In this document: one piece after another, positions 23,301 to 38,300 of the stretch | Layout of the letters: each line of letters starts with the position of its first letter | Numbering within the stretch: the first letter of the stretch is position 1 | Origin: Dipylidium caninum | Lineage: Eukaryota > Platyhelminthes > Cestoda > Cyclophyllidea > Dipylidiidae | DNA: 64,000 nucleotides | Reading direction: 5' to 3' | Assembly (NCBI GenBank): GCA_017562135.1 | Contig: QEYB01000448.1 | Location: forward strand, 2,418,001 to 2,482,000 | Made by a program: the position numbers and the translations under genes | Notes under the pieces: generated by a model | Seen by the model: the letters and a program-made list of their open reading frames with translations, nothing else | The model's database searches: none | Told to the model about the DNA's origin: nothing

Positions 23301-26300
23301 AACTTTGGGAATGAAGAGGGGCATGGTGAGGCCGAAGATGAGGCCGAACATCATCTACAAAGTACACAAAACAGCGCCATACTTCGCCCCACTCTCCTGT
23401 CTGCATCAGCTGCACAACAAATACTCCACGCCTTCGCAGCGGGTGTTTCTCAACTCCCAACTTTCGCGAGGAAACCTAGCGTTCCTATCCCCCTCCCCTC
23501 AAGCTAACAGCTCCCCGAAGAGGATAGCGCGAATCCGTTGACGAGACCTTCGGGGACCTTGAAGACGGAGCCGGCTGTCATTGTCCAGCCCACTCACACT
23601 GTGCCGGTGGATATTTTAATGACGTCGTGCCTACTGCAAAGAATTCAGACCGGTTTTCGCGACCAGCCCGCCTCCTTGCCTGGCTATTTTATTCCTAATG
23701 AGGCTGGGTGTCATTGCTTCGCTGCCTCTCACCGCCCGGCGAGGCATCGCAGTGTATCCGTTACCCAAAAGGAATGGAAACTGCTGGAGACTCGGGTTTT
23801 CTACTCACAACTCAAGCTCTATGACCAGCGGCGTATGAGGTTGACACATCCTTTAAGGCTATCAAATGTCATTACGGTCGATTTGCCCCACCCTGACAAC
23901 GACACTTTCACTAACAACAAACGCACCCTGAACATGCTGTTCTTCGAGGAGAGGTTGCCCTTCCACGTGTTGGTCAGAAAGTCCTGACAACAGGGATGAG
24001 CCATAAATTTGATGCTTTGTCCTTCGGCCGCCAGTTTAATGACTGAACTGTGGCCGTAGTAGGCCAATTCGTGGTTGATTATCAGTTGGGCACGATGCTC
24101 ATCCTCGCGATAGCACTCGTTGAGGACACCCTCGGCCTTCTCTTGGAAACTCCTTTAAGGCGAGAGGCGGGGAGACAAGCATTCGGGAAAAGTATTAGTA
24201 AAGAGACGTGACAGCCGCGCCCACCCCCTGTTCAACCATGCGCTCAAGCGGCTTGCCCGTCGGCCAGCACTAACGGCACGGCGGCGGCTGCCCGCTTGGG
24301 GGTGGGGGTGGGGGGCGAGAAGGGCAGAGGCTTGCGTCCCTTAACATGGACATAGCCGATTAAATTTTGACACAAATGTGAGAAAACCATGTTGCAGTCC
24401 GCTCCTAGTCATGGGAACCTACTTTGAGTAGTTCTTGTAGTCCTCCTTGTCAGTGAAGTCGTCGGTCTTGTTGCTCAATGCGGAGAGGAGAATTGAGGCC
24501 AGGAGGGCGGCCGCGATTGGCTCCTGTCAAGGCCACAATTCCGCAATGAATTAAAATTGTCAAGATGTCCACCCGCGTTAATTGAAGCGCAGCATTTGGG
24601 TGGAGGAGGAAAATCCCCTTGTGTAGGTGGAAATTTTAAAGGAAACAAGCTATGATGAAGCCGAACGGCGGTGAACTGCGATCTCTAACTGGATCCAGAT
24701 AGTCAAGAGATTATTAACAATGTCCCACCTTCTCCATTGTCCAAAACAGCTCCGACATTCTAAGTTTACCCACGAGAACGGACCAAATAAGAAGTTCTCG
24801 GGCCGGTCTGTCAAACTGGATCAGTTTTATCCGGGCCTCCTCTGCTAAAACAACAAGTAAAAATGAAAATAAACCGATTTTTGCGACCTCATTCACAGAT
24901 CGTCAGTGGGTCTGCAAGCGCAGTTAAAGTGGGTCCTTACTAAAAGGTGCCGAAGTGGTCGACAAAACAACCGGCGCATGAGCGGCAGGCAAGAAAGCGC
25001 TCTCAGGTGGGGGAAGAACATTCACTTAGGAGTTGGGGGAAGTGATTTTAGCCTGATTTTTGCCACCACAGGTCTCAGGTGGAGAAGGAATTTGTGCGGA
25101 GGGCTTTAAAGCCGAGGTGAACGCTCCATTTACTGTCCACGCCTACTTGGGGGCGTGGGTGCGCCGGATGCTTTTGTCTGGCCCCTGTTTTGATGCCATT
25201 GCTCGCAAAACAGGAAGCCGCACCGAAGTCCCACTTGGGTCACGCATTATTCAAAATTTGTCCCCAATGAGTGGCACTAGTCTTTTTGGAATTACTTTCT
25301 CCGAGTAACATACATGGCGCCAATTTATTGCCCATCAAAAGGAATATGAGACCCACCGTGTGCAGCCGTTTTATCAGGGTCGGTGCTGCTACCGCCCATT
25401 CCTCCGGCCACAGCGGCTAATGCTGCCACAGCCTTCAGGGTCTGCAGATTCCCTGGGACCAGACCCTCAAAGTGTGTGCCGCCCTCGTGGTCCTTCGAAG
25501 TCCTTCGTCCTGAGGGCCTCGAAGAAACGACGTTTAAGGTTTCCGCTGAATCCCACCCCGTATTCATCGTCCTCCTCGTCCTCCTCTTCTCCTCCTCCTC
25601 CTCTCCGACATCGACTGTTGTTGAGTGTGTTGTGACTCATAAGTTGATTCCACGGAGGCCTCCCGAAGCATTCGAGGCGATGGACGAGAGTAGTGCTCAT
25701 CCACGGCAAGTGGAGCAGCCGAGGACGACTGGAAGTCTAGTTGCTGACGCGCAAAGAAGGTGGGATTTCCGTTGTACTGCCCTTTGCCGGACGCCAGTTG
25801 AATTGTCTTCATTTTTTCAAAGGACAGCCTCCGTTTCTGGTACCGTCCATACTGAATTTTATCTATGCAACGAGGGCAAAGTTAACTAGAAAGTGACCGA
25901 AGGCAGTAGTCCGTTCCGCTGTTAACCAACCACGCAGCTTTTAACGACATCTGATTGCCCTTTGAGGGGCCCTAATGGGCCACATTACACTTGAAATGCA
26001 GTGTTTTGTGGATGTCGGCGGGAGGAGAGGTTTCGCGTGTAAGCCGCCACGGCCACCTGAGGCGCGCATCCTCGAAGAATACAAAGAGGGGCAAATAGCC
26101 GCCTTCCCCGCTGTGCGCCCAAGGCACCGCGCGTCCTCAAAGCGAGTCGCCGAGGCGCGACGTCGAGGAAAGACGAGATGCGATTCCTCAATGGAAGTCG
26201 CCATTTTCTGCGGCGTGGGCAGGCATTTCGACGTGAGGAGGGAAAGAACTTGCTCTGGTAAAGCCGGACTGCCGGGACAACGGAAACGCACTCAAGTCAC

Positions 26301-29300
26301 TTGGGGCGGCGTCGTCATTCGGGTGGAAGGGCAAGTTGGAGCCAGCTATCGTCCCCTACCCACAGTACGACTGCGATGATTGGCTCTCACTCGTGAAAGG
26401 TTTTGTTAAAGAAGCATTTAGTCGAGTTGGAGGCGACTTCGATGGCGCATCCTTGACCCACTCATCATCCGCCCTCAAAGGTGTGTTAAAAGACAAACAT
26501 TAAAGCGTTTATTTCACGGATTACTCACGCTGCACTAAAACCGGTCTTACTACAGTATGATCCTTCGCAAAATTGTGGGAAAAAGACGTGGCCACTCACC
26601 TAATCCTATGTGGGTTACGGCGAATCGACTCCTCTTAATTCGAACTTCCTCCTCCACCTCGTACTCCCCGTCCGACGGAGCCGAGTCGGGCTGACGGACG
26701 GCCCAGCTTTGTGCATCTCCCGAAATGACCATTTGAACCGACTCGCCCGTCGTATATTTCTGCTCCATGCTCAAAGTCGTGGTCCTTGTCGAACTGCGTT
26801 GCATGCCGCCCGGGGTGACGCTGTCAGCCGTATCGTAGCTCGGCGACCTTTGAACTTCCCCACCTCTCGGAATCGCAAAGAGGAGGTTGGAAGGCGACGC
26901 GTCACCGTTGCTCTCCGCTTTGCCCTTCTCCTGTCCCAAAGTGGGCATCGCCTTGTACTTCACTTTGGGATCTAAGGCGGTTGTAACAGGTTTATTAAGA
27001 GAGAACGAGGACGCACAGACGGACGGACGAAGGCAGGGAAAGAGGGAAGGAGGGAGGGAGGAGAGGGGCGACGGGGGGGGCGAGGGGAGGACCCATCGTC
27101 CAGTAAGTACAAGTCCACATGCTTCGCATGCTCGAGGTCTACCCGCATCGCAGCAAATTGAGCCCATGCCGGGAGGAGTCTAATATACATGCAGACGCGA
27201 GACACGCACGCACGCGCGCGCGCTTCGGGTGAGGTCTCTTACGTTCGTCGAAAAAATCGATAAAGGAGACGGGCTCGTGAAGACCCAGGACGTTGGGACA
27301 AATCGATATGGCCTTGGATTTGTGCAGGGGCTCGGCGGTGGCCGCCACGCCGCCACAAGGGCCACCGACCCCACCCCCGCCACCGTCGGGATTTCGGCTG
27401 TTATGGTGGGATTTTGGTGGATCCGCGTGAAACTTGTTGGGGAGAACTGCTATTAATTGCGAGAAGGAAAAGGAGAAAGAAATAGCGGGTAAAAATGTGC
27501 ACTCCCGATGGTCTGTTAGGGCAAACCAAGGCATGCGATGGCAGCAATGATGGCGCGGAAGATGCCAAACGAGGCGGGTGAAGGGAGCCAGAAGGGCAGG
27601 TTATCGCGTCTGGCACATTTTCACACCCATCATCCGGGGAGACTGGCTGTCCTCGAGCCCGCGTCCGCGTCCCTCTCCCTTCCCCCGCCCACCTCCAGCT
27701 ACTTGAATGCTCGAGGCAGCGCAAGCACGGGTCAGAACGAAAGAAACCCATTCAAGTGAGGAGGCGGAAGACGATCGTGGCACACTACGCGAACACTGAT
27801 GGCGGAGACATTGACAGAACCTCACATTTGGGCCCTGAGAGGCCTCAGCACACACAAATGCGGTCTGAGCCGAGGCTTAGTCTTATGCTTTTTCATGTTA
27901 ATTCACGTTAATCCGTCCCTCGTGTATTAGGGGAGGGCTAAATTTCTGGGAGTACGAGGGCTGAAAGTGCAAACGTAATGAGAGGGAGAGGCAGAGAAGG
28001 GCTATTTGTGTGTGTGTGTGTGTGTGTTTGTTGGAACGATTTCGTCAAAAAGCACTAATTTCCCCCTCCACCTATGGTTTTCGGATGTCTATGCTAAAGT
28101 ACACTCGACTAGATACCCGCATGTCTTATCATCTCCGTGTTGAGGAAGTTGCATTCTGGCATTAGCATCTCCCTTCCGAGGCGACCCCCACGCCCCGCTC
28201 CTCTGCTAACCCTCCCCCCTCCTCCCCCGCGTAGGGCGAAAGCACTTTCTGGTGTATAGCATCCTCGCAATGCCCGGTTCTCTTCTCATCTCAACGCTAA
28301 CAAAAGCCTTATGCAAAGTTATCTTCATGAAAATGTGGAAATGAGTTCATAGGAAAATCACGCGAACCATGCATCCATCATTAGCGGAATTACACCGTCG
28401 GACTTGCTTTTACATCGACGAAACACTATGATTCGCCTCACTGGGTTTCCTCAGAGAACTTCAACCGCAAACACGTCTTGACGGAGTCAATTGGCCTCTT
28501 GGCAGGCGGAGAATATGAGGGCTTCTTATTGGGAGCATCAGTGAGAATTACTACACCGGAGTGAGGAGGCCTTCGTTTCGCATCGGCCACGACGCTTCAA
28601 CTGTTCGTGACGCCGCCAGCGAGGGGCTTTTCGCGTCTGCTCCCGAACCGCCAGTGTAATCGCATCGCCGCCACTTCGGCCGGCAGTCGTTGTCAGCCAG
28701 TTGTGGCAATAGCGTCTGCCCTGCGTCTTCCGAGGAGAGTCTTTCCGTGACGGAGAAGTGATCGCCGAAAGCATATGCGCCTTCGGTGGGATAAACGGGG
28801 CCGAGGAGAACTATTCCGTGCTCTGGGATACGCGGAGGCCCCCACCCACTCTGCTCCCGCCCCCGCTCCCGCCCCCCAGCGCACACTCCCTCGAAAAGCA
28901 CCACAATGGAACGCCAGACAGCAGACGGAGGATGGGACGACCCGTACGCCCGGGGCTTTCAGTCCCGTGGGTGCCCACTCATCCATTGACTGTGCACCAC
29001 ATAGGCGGGGTTTGCGGCCGGCTTCCTCCGCTCCGTTCTTGGAAGTGGTGGCACACGGCCGAATAGTCCCCTACGCCCTCCCCACCCGCTTAATCGTCAA
29101 ACATGCATTCTGTGGCGCATGTACCACTTCGCATAAATTACTCTGTCTTCCTCAAGGAAAGTATTTTCACTTGCCGCCTTCGATAAAGGCTCGAAAACAA
29201 AGTAAAAACGAAGCCTTTGTTAGCAGCTGCTGGCAGCGTGAAGAGCAATGCAGAGTAAAGTGCTTTCCTCACAAAAAGGGGCCATTTGAAGCCGAACTTA

Positions 29301-32300
29301 CTGGCTGCCACTAGATTGGGTGATCACGGGAGAAAGGGAGGGCATTAATTGCGTGTTGCATTGACGAGTGTTGGTGAAGTGTGGCAAAAAGTGTCAAGAT
29401 GACTGGGGACGGGGGAGGCGAGGAGAAGGGGAAGGAGGAGGAGGATAAATGACTTTTGGCAGACATGACATAGTCAACTGCGAGGTGGACGAGAGCAAAA
29501 CACCGCCTTAAGGCGCAGACAAACGAGCACTGGGACTTACAGATCTCTGAAATGGGAGAACGAACGGAGCAGGGTTAGTGCGGGACTACGTGGGGTGTTC
29601 TCCCTCCGGCCAACTATCCAAGCCAAGCTCTCCGTTTGTAGCCCGACGCGCACTGCCTGCGGGGCGCGGGCGCGGGCGCGGGCCCCCCGGCCACGGCTGG
29701 GGCGCACGGGCTGAAAATCGCTTCTCGCATGCTCCCTTCATGCACAGACCGCGGGGTGGCGATCTTCGGCGACACGCTGGGCGCACGGGGCAATACGAGT
29801 GGGGAGACTTTAAAGCCAGCACACACACACACACGCAGTCCACACTGACAGCAGCCCCCGAGGCTGTGGCGACGACTCGGCGATGCACACTTACCCTCTT
29901 CTAAACATCACCAACGAGAACAGTAAGAGTGGTGAAAAACGCTCGTAACTACTCAGCTCTGCCGACTAAATAATGCAGCCTAAGACTGGGAAATTAACCG
30001 GCATAAAAGCCGTCCTTGTCGGCCCGAGCCTGTCCACACGGGTACGCGTCGGGGCGGACGGTGGTCGGCGTGTCGGGGGGGGGAGGGGCGGAGGTGGAGT
30101 GGGGGCCTTCTCACCTGCCAAATCCGACTTTTCCGGAGCCAGCTTCTGTTGAAATTCCTTGCTCAAGTAGAGCGGATGGTAGAAGTCGCCCACCAACGAT
30201 TTAATTACCTTTCCGACATCCCGCAGTGTGACCTTCGAGGCCTGCTGAATGAGAGAGAGAGAGAGAGAGGGACGAATGAAACGCGTGTTCTTGTCATCGA
30301 GGCTGAGGGTGAGGGTGCTGCAGTTGGATGCTCGGCGGGAGCGCACACTCGACATTTTCAGTGGTGGAAGTACCGAAGTGGGTGAAAATGGGCAACTACT
30401 TTCTGTTCAGTTTGGGTCAGCTCGCAAGCGCGGTTTAGACGACTTCCCCCAACAATGTGGTAGGAATTGTGCCTCTCCGAGTAAATCGGACCTGTTTTGA
30501 GCTGTCAGACACGATTCACGCAGTGTCAACATAGGCAGGGTAGACTTTGGGCGCTGAAAGGGTATTTCCGCGGCAGTGCATTCGAGTGAAGCATGCAGCT
30601 GCGCCGCGGAGACACTCAGGGGGAACTGTTTTTCCTCCTCCTCCTCGACGCGACTATTAAATGCTCAGTGGCAGTCGCAGCATCAGCAGGGGACGTAAAC
30701 CACACCTCCTCGAATATTAACGTCAGCCTGCGGTGGGAAATCGCTGACGATTCGGCCGGGCAGTGCTGCCGTCCATCGTCCCCCGCCCCCACCCCGCCTG
30801 CCTCAATGTCGCCCTGCCTGTGCGTGCAGGACATCCCCAAATCAGCCCAATTGGGCGTTTTCCAGCTTTTTTCACAAGTAAAACAGCAAAATGGTGGTGT
30901 TGCTGCTGCTGCTGCTGCTGCAAACAGCGTTTATCGCACTGTCCATCAGGGTGGAGCAACAGCCTGCGCGTGACCCGACAGAGGTGCAGCCAAAAACAAC
31001 CCGCAACATCAAAAGGGGACAATGGGCACGTACCCGATGCGAGCGATGGTACTCCCACATTTTGTTGAAAATGGCCACCTTTGAACTCTAGAAGGGATTC
31101 GGTTACCGCACCCGAGGGCATAAAACACCCACCATATTTTTCAGTTGATCTGTGTAGAGCCTCTCGAGCATGTAGACGGTGAGGAACTCCTCGAGGCTAA
31201 AGCCTTGCTCCAGAAAGATTTTCACAAAGTCGTGTCGGTCGCCCATCAGCGCCTGGTACATGTAGTCGTTCAACTGGCCCTTTCTACGAGGCAGGAAGAG
31301 GAGTCATTATGAGGACGGGGGAAAGAATGCCAACCCACCTTCCAGCGTTTGTTCTCGAGGAAGATCTTCTCCCGTGCTATATCGGCCCGATTCAGGGTCA
31401 GGGTGATTTCCAACTGCTCCAGGTTCAGCTGGTCGAGCGGTGTGGAGGTGCCAGCTAACAAATATCAACAACTCGCATTATCCTGACGATCTTGACTGGA
31501 GGTGACGTCTGCCAGGCAATACGCAGACTGGCCAATTGCAGGGGCTGCCCCGTGCCCAGCGCAGACGCGTCTGATGCCGAGTGCTGAGAAGTGGTGCTCA
31601 GCCCACGTGGAGAACTTAGTTAATTCAGACTCCAACAGTACGGAATTTCGTGTCTCACACTAAAAATGAGTCTATTGCCGTCCGAGGACCCCCTTGAGTA
31701 CCTCGTTTCGGGGTGAATTTGGCCGGGACCGACTGTGTGTGGGAGGGCAGTGCGACCGCGGAGCAGGGGGACAGGAGCGCGGCGTGTCGGGGCCACGGGA
31801 GTTTGGTGCTGTCGCCCCGAGGCGGTCGGGAAGAGGCACCGCACACGCACGGCAGCCTCCGGCATCACTGATGACGTGCCTTTGCCTGCCACAAGACAGG
31901 CGATGTTTGCGGGCCAGGCAGAGGCGGGATTATCTTTCACCAAATGATGGTCGCGAATTACCTATTTTGACTTCCCAACACACACCGCACGACTGTTATC
32001 GCAGACACCGTCACCGTCTAAACTTAGCCAGACACCATGGCGGGTGTGTGCGTGCATGGACGCTCGCCCTGTGCCACCCTTTTATTACTTTTGGCATTTC
32101 GCTCCCACTTGTGTGTCTCTCCGGCCGCGCCGCCGCCTGGCAGTCCACGTCTTAAGGAAATCCTTACAGCTGGAGCCGAGCGCTGATCGCTGCGGTTGCC
32201 CACTGCTCGGTGAAGCAGTGGCGATTCGCGCCCAGAGGTGACTCGGGTGTCTCCGATTTTTCCTCGGCCCGACGTCTCCTCCCTTCAGGGCCCACTATGG

Positions 32301-35300
32301 GTACGGGCGCAGTAGACTCCCCTAACCGCGAGAACTCGGGAGGAAGCAGTGGTGCAATTTGCTCCCACGACATGCACGTTTGAGTGGTTTTCCCTTGGTG
32401 ATACGGAGGCGCACGTCTTAACGGCGTCAAACTCTCCGCCGTGGCAAATGTCTCGAATTAAAACGACGTCTGGCCAACGCGATTCGGCAATTCCGGGTGG
32501 ACCGTCGGCAGGTGCTCCACGCCCTCGCTGTCGCACGCAACGTACAAGCTACGCGTCTAAGTGGGTGAGTGAGGATAGCCACTTCGTACCGCTGGCAAGA
32601 AGCGAGGATATCATGTAGCCGTCCAGATCGGAGTCCTCCTCCATGTCGAAGACGAGCACGAGGGAGACGTAGTCGGTGATTATCTCCGCCAACATGGAGA
32701 CTTCTTCCGCAAAATTGTAGTAATCGGGATGGATTTCGCGAAGAAATTGCTCCATCACTGAACCCAGCCTAAAAGAACATAACAAAAGTCGTCCCAACTG
32801 TTTCTGCTACGTAATTGTTGGTGTGGAGGAGTGTGAAAGGCATGAAAACCTTGAAGTCTACCAATGTCTTATGAGAATGACCCTCGCCTACCGTGTTTCG
32901 AGGGAAATTGCCTCCTTGTCCTCCAAAATCTCCTCTGTCTCCATCTTCGTTGCTGCCTCCAAGCCGAAAGCGATGACATCCGCGGCGCCTGATGTGCCCT
33001 GAAGGTGAAGGTGAAGGTCAAAGCGGATGTAGTTTCCCCACCCTCCTCGCGGCCCATTTCGGCTCTCACTTGGCCGAACGGAGTTGCGAGGTCTGCAAGG
33101 AGGCTTTTCATCTCTGTCCTCCGGGCAGTCCCCTCCCCGCCAGCCCGAAATCGCGTCTCGCAATCTCATGCTCTACCAGTTCAGTTGATGGCCGATAAGC
33201 GTATTTTGCTTAGATGTCCCAAAAGAAAGCATTTTGGAGCAGAGTAGCCTTGCAACGCATTAGAGAGGGCAGGGGACAGGCGAATATTACCAGCACATAA
33301 CTACACTAGCCTCCTCCAAAGGGGTGACAGGCGGACATTTGGGAGACTTCGGAAAAAGCGATCGTGAGCAGACGGGTGGTGCGGTTAACCTCCCGCCTTC
33401 CCTGTGGCCTTCTGGACACCATCGAGCGCCTTCTCACCCCTTCGCAAGGCTAAACCAGGTAACCACATTTGAGCCTTACTGGCGGCATCAGTAAAAGCCA
33501 ACGAGAAATCACCTGCCTGTTAACGGACGAGGGAAACTCCGCGCCTCCGAATCTAATGTATGGCTTCCACATGAGCGAATATTATGGAGCCAGTTGCCCC
33601 TCAAGACGGAAAAAGCGGGAACTTCGGACACCGCCAAAGCACGCATCGGTGAGTTACTGGCCGGTAAGGCGAAGTCGACTCGGGTTTGCGGTATAAAAGG
33701 CCATTTTGGCAGGAGAGGCGGAGGCCCGAGCCAACCCGGCCATTACATCGGCTGCCTCTCCTCCGGCCGCGCGTCGACTATTTCAGTCGCCTTTTATGGG
33801 ACTTTGTGTAAAGCTGAACCAGCCCCAGTAGTACACACGGCCGAGCAAACAAAAGTCTGTGTCGCCAACCCAGAGCAAAAATAAGTCTCAATCAACGCTG
33901 ATACTGGAAGATAAGGGAAAAAAGTGAACTCCAATGAGGGATACACCGGAGCCCACTTCTACTGAGGCGGTGCGCACATCCCTTTTCCCCTCTTTTAGCG
34001 CTCATAAGCACACGCACACATGCGTTATATGTGGGGCGAAAAATCTTCCACCACGAGTCTCACACATTCACCGGGGAGGGAGAACGAAGGCGAGAGAGAG
34101 GGAGAGGGGCGGAGGTTAACGTTTTGGGGACGCCAAGCAAGAAGATGTTCACCTGCCGCGTGGGGCGTCTGTCGATCACTGGCCTGCCTATCAGCGCCGT
34201 GTTCACGCGTTATTCTGCTCATTTCAACAAAATCTGCCAGTACCAAACGGGAGAAATCTGCCTTCATGAAAGTAAGGTGCAATCATAAAAGCGTCATGGG
34301 GTGGCTTTAACGCGTTGCCCCTTATTTATGGCCACATACACACCCACACACGCTTGCGCTTTGTTCGCAAAATCCGCCAACTGTGGCTCAACCACGCGAT
34401 ACTACTGACTTGCCTTGGCCACGACCATGGGGCACTGGTTCTGCATGATCGAGCAGTAGACCTGCCGCAGCGTGAAACGGTCGCCGCCGATGACGAGGCC
34501 GCACATGGGGATGCGGACGTCCTCGCCCGAGCCCTCGGTGCCCCCTCCGCCACCGGGGACGCCGTCCGCGCCTGCTCCGCCCCCGCCACTCTTGAACTTC
34601 GAACTCGACCGCGAGAGCGGCCGGCCTTCGTTCTTCTCGCTGGTCTGGCGTCGCAACGTGGACTTGCGCTTGAGCGTTGTGGCGTAGTCCTCCCCTGGCT
34701 CGCCAAGCGTCATGGACGTGTTTCTGCCCGGTCCGCCGCTCTGCGAGAGACGCGCTGCCGAGGGCGGCGGTTCAGACTCGGGCGCGGATGTATTCCACAG
34801 GGAGATGCAACGCTCAAATCGAGCCCGAACCTCGGCCTCACGACCCTTGGCATGGTCAGTCTTGGCGGTGTCAGCGAAAATAAAATAGTTGTGGTTGGGA
34901 TCGAGGGCCAATTCCTCCACGTCCGTGCGCTTCTGCGTGGCGCTGGTGGCGGCGGCGTTCGCCGCGGCAGTCTCGGTGGTGGAGCTCTGCTCCGCGTCGG
35001 AGTCCTTGTCCTCCTCCGACTGGTACACCGCCGTTCCCTTAGTAGAAAGGCAACAGTTTTACAGTATCTCAATGATTTGTGCGTGGTTAAAACGGTCGGA
35101 GATTTCAGATTTGCATGTTCGTCAACCGATTAAGAGGGTCGGACTGGTTTCACATCTTTACTCTCCACCATTTCATCTTCTCCCCTTCGCATTTCGTCCA
35201 AGAGAGGCAGTGCGCCTCTCTGGGACGAATTATTTTGTCAGGAAGGGGACAAGGAAAGCGAGGTGCGTTGATAGCCGTCCTCACATTCGCCGCGTGAACA

Positions 35301-38300
35301 GGTTCCCACACCAAAGAATCTTGTTTAGAGTGATCCGGTTCCTCTGTCCTGGTCTCCGGGAAATTTTGGGGAAAATCGAAACCTCAAAGTCTAATGACAA
35401 GTGAAAACGAAGTTTTCTTTCTTTTTCGTGCCAGGATAAAAGCCTTTAAGCAGGCGCTCGAGGGAGGTCACTTTTGCCTTTGGGGTCACCTCAACCATTA
35501 GCGGGTGAGGGAGTTGACCGGCGTAAAACGTAACTGGAGATTTCTCCCTGCTGCCCTAATACATCGAGGAAAAGTGATGTGAGTATCCTGCGAGGACCGA
35601 TGGCGAGTAAGTATAGGAGAAATAATTAGAGTGAGATCTTTAGGCGGCTGCGGACCCTGAGGCAGTCCACAACCTTGGGGGTCTGGCCCACGGCCTCGGC
35701 TGATGACCCGCGACGCGCACGTCAGTGATGAGCCTCAGGAAGCTATCAATTAGGGTTCCATAACGTCATCACTTGGTTCTGAAAGCAAGGGAATGGAGGC
35801 AGAAAGGGGGTTCTTCTTAGCCGAAGAGGAGGATTTCTTCGGGGCCGTGGTTTTGGCCGGGCAAAGAGGTCACCTGCCCGTCGTCGGCCCATAAGCTGCT
35901 GCCAGGGTCCGTGCGAAGGAGCCATGCGCTTGTTTGCCCCTACACCGCCCGACTTGCTCAAAGGCGCCTTGCGGCAGCACGCCACGAGCACGCGGGAGTC
36001 GGAGCGTGGTCCTCGAGAGCTCGGACCGAGTCGGGCGGCGATCAACGGGCTGTGCCGGTGCCCCACACGTGCTTCGCATCCAGTTGTTATCGTTGGGACG
36101 GAGTCACGAGAACAAAAGTGTTGTTAAATAATTAAATATATGCAGGAGCACGCTATGTTAGTTTCGCTTTCCACTTCTAAAGCTTCCTGGTCCAGCGAAA
36201 ATTTCTCATATGTGGTGGCTGTCGACTGGGGAAGAGATTGACGTTAATTTGCTCGGCCAAGCTGGCGCGTTCACGGAAGAATGCGTCAGATCCGAAGCTG
36301 TCTAACTGTAAAGGTCGCATTCATCCGTGTTCTTCTTGCTTGAATCCCCCCAACTTCCCTTAGTGTCAATATTTCATTCGGTCGCTGCGAGAATTTGTTG
36401 TGCTGCAGATTGGGGAGGAAACGGAGGTCGCAGCCTCCGACTCGGTCGCCAGTTATGTCATTTCGTCGAGGCAAAGTGACAACAATGTCACATCGCATTA
36501 GGGTACATCAAAGTAGATAAATTAGTTAGTTTTTAGGGAGGAATGGCAAAGCCTCCGAATCACTACTGAAGTAATTTATGCATTGTGGCGGGGTGAAGCG
36601 GGAGGGGTGGGGGAGATTGGTGGGGAACGATGCGGAGGTAGAAATTAATCTCTGAAGGCGAGCGAAAAAAGCCAGAATGGGCCGGACAAGTGGATAAGTG
36701 GGTGGGTGGGGGTGGGGTGAAGGATCCCATTAAATATTTATGTCGACCTTCCACCTGCCAAGACATAAAGGCACAGAGGGAAGAATTGTTTGCGCGGAAC
36801 ATGACCACCACACGCCGCGAGTTGGCTGCTGCTGCTGCTGCCGCCTGTGACAATTATTCCCTCCGAATGAGGCAATGGTGAATACACTCGCGTGCCTCAG
36901 GGATATGCACACACACACGCACTCTGCCTCTTGTGGGTGTGTGCAGGAGATATCCGATTTCATCACTGATCCTGACGAGCTGTCACTTCTGGAGACATGC
37001 GAGGGAGGCGCGCCAGCGGGGTTGGGTTAGGGGGAGGATGAGGAAAAGTGTAATTTGATAGGGGCTAACAACCCCTCGCTGTCCTCCGAAAAAGTGGGCG
37101 CTGAAGGGTTGGGGGCAGGCGGAGGAAGCTGCTGCTCCCCCGCTCTGCACAACAGGATCTGTCACCGCGCGCGGGGGAGAAGCCGGGAGGCGGGAAGCGC
37201 GAGGGGGGGGGGTGGCAAGGCTGGCTGAAGAGGAGGGTGCTTCGGATGCCCCATTGCAAGCCAAGGTCTCAGGCTAGGCATAATTGCCTGCCACTGGTCC
37301 GTCGAAAGACGTGTTCCTCGCGCCCTCTTCCGACCCCTTCCCACGAGTCCTCAAGCACTCCGACCAATTCGCCTCCTTCCACGAGTTATTCTCCAGCCCC
37401 AATTTCATCTCCGCCCTTATTACAGGCGGTGAGTCCCACTTATGACACACATTGGAATCATCTGGCAACTTTAAGGTTATTTTAATTTTTCTCTAAGCTG
37501 CACAAGTGCGGCAAAATTCATGAAGGCTTCATTTCCTCTGGAGCGTCTCCGTGGCGGCAACATTTGGGCTGCAGGCAACACGAGAGCGGACGAGGACGTT
37601 GCTTCGGAAGAGACAAATTGTCACACTGAGTTACGGACTCGATTTGCACCGCTTCCACGCGATTTTAGTAGAGGAGTGTCCCTCCAACCGCCTTTTCGGC
37701 ACCCTTCAGAAAAGTCCGGTCACCTCATCGTGGCAATTCACTTCCGGCGAGACGTAGCCGACTGGGTCCCAAATTTCCCACTAAATCCTCTGTTCTGACC
37801 GGCGACTCCGGTCTGGCCGCGGAGGGAGTTGGAAGAAGAGCGCGAACACCGGCGTCGCGATAAGCGACTGGGACGGCTAAACGATGGGAGGAGCATCTTC
37901 AAGCAGTCCTGAGCCCTGCAGAAGGGAGCTTGAGGAGCTGCGCTGCTGGCCGGTCGACCGGCGTGTGTCTCCGCGCCTCAACCCCCGCCTGCGCAACACG
38001 GCGGCCCCGTTGTGGCCGGGGACACCGTAAAAACGGGAAGAGCTTGTTTGGCGGCGTTTCGCTCTCCTCGACGTTATTTCGCTTCCAACGGCCTAACCGC
38101 AGCGGTAACCATGGGGACATTAGAAGCAGTACGACGAATACCCGGAGAGTTGACTTGAGGAGAAGGACTTCTTCCTGGGCGGACAAACAAAGTGGGAAAA
38201 GTCGCACGACTCTGCCAACTCACACGTCGACCAGGCAGCAGACCAGACACGAAAGAGGCAACCAGTAGGAGACAATTAAATTTTTGCAAAATTTTAATGA

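Noticed and set aside
25467..25709. Acidic and basic frames (DEEDDEYGVGF; RRRRRR) upstream of TRPM exon 13
   Set aside because: They are in frames incompatible with the exon 13 end and with the incoming phase; treated as intron with purine-rich low complexity.
30251..30269. GA repeat as a stand-alone regulatory repeat
   Set aside because: On the minus strand it is the polypyrimidine tract directly before a TRPM acceptor (CATTCAG), which explains it.
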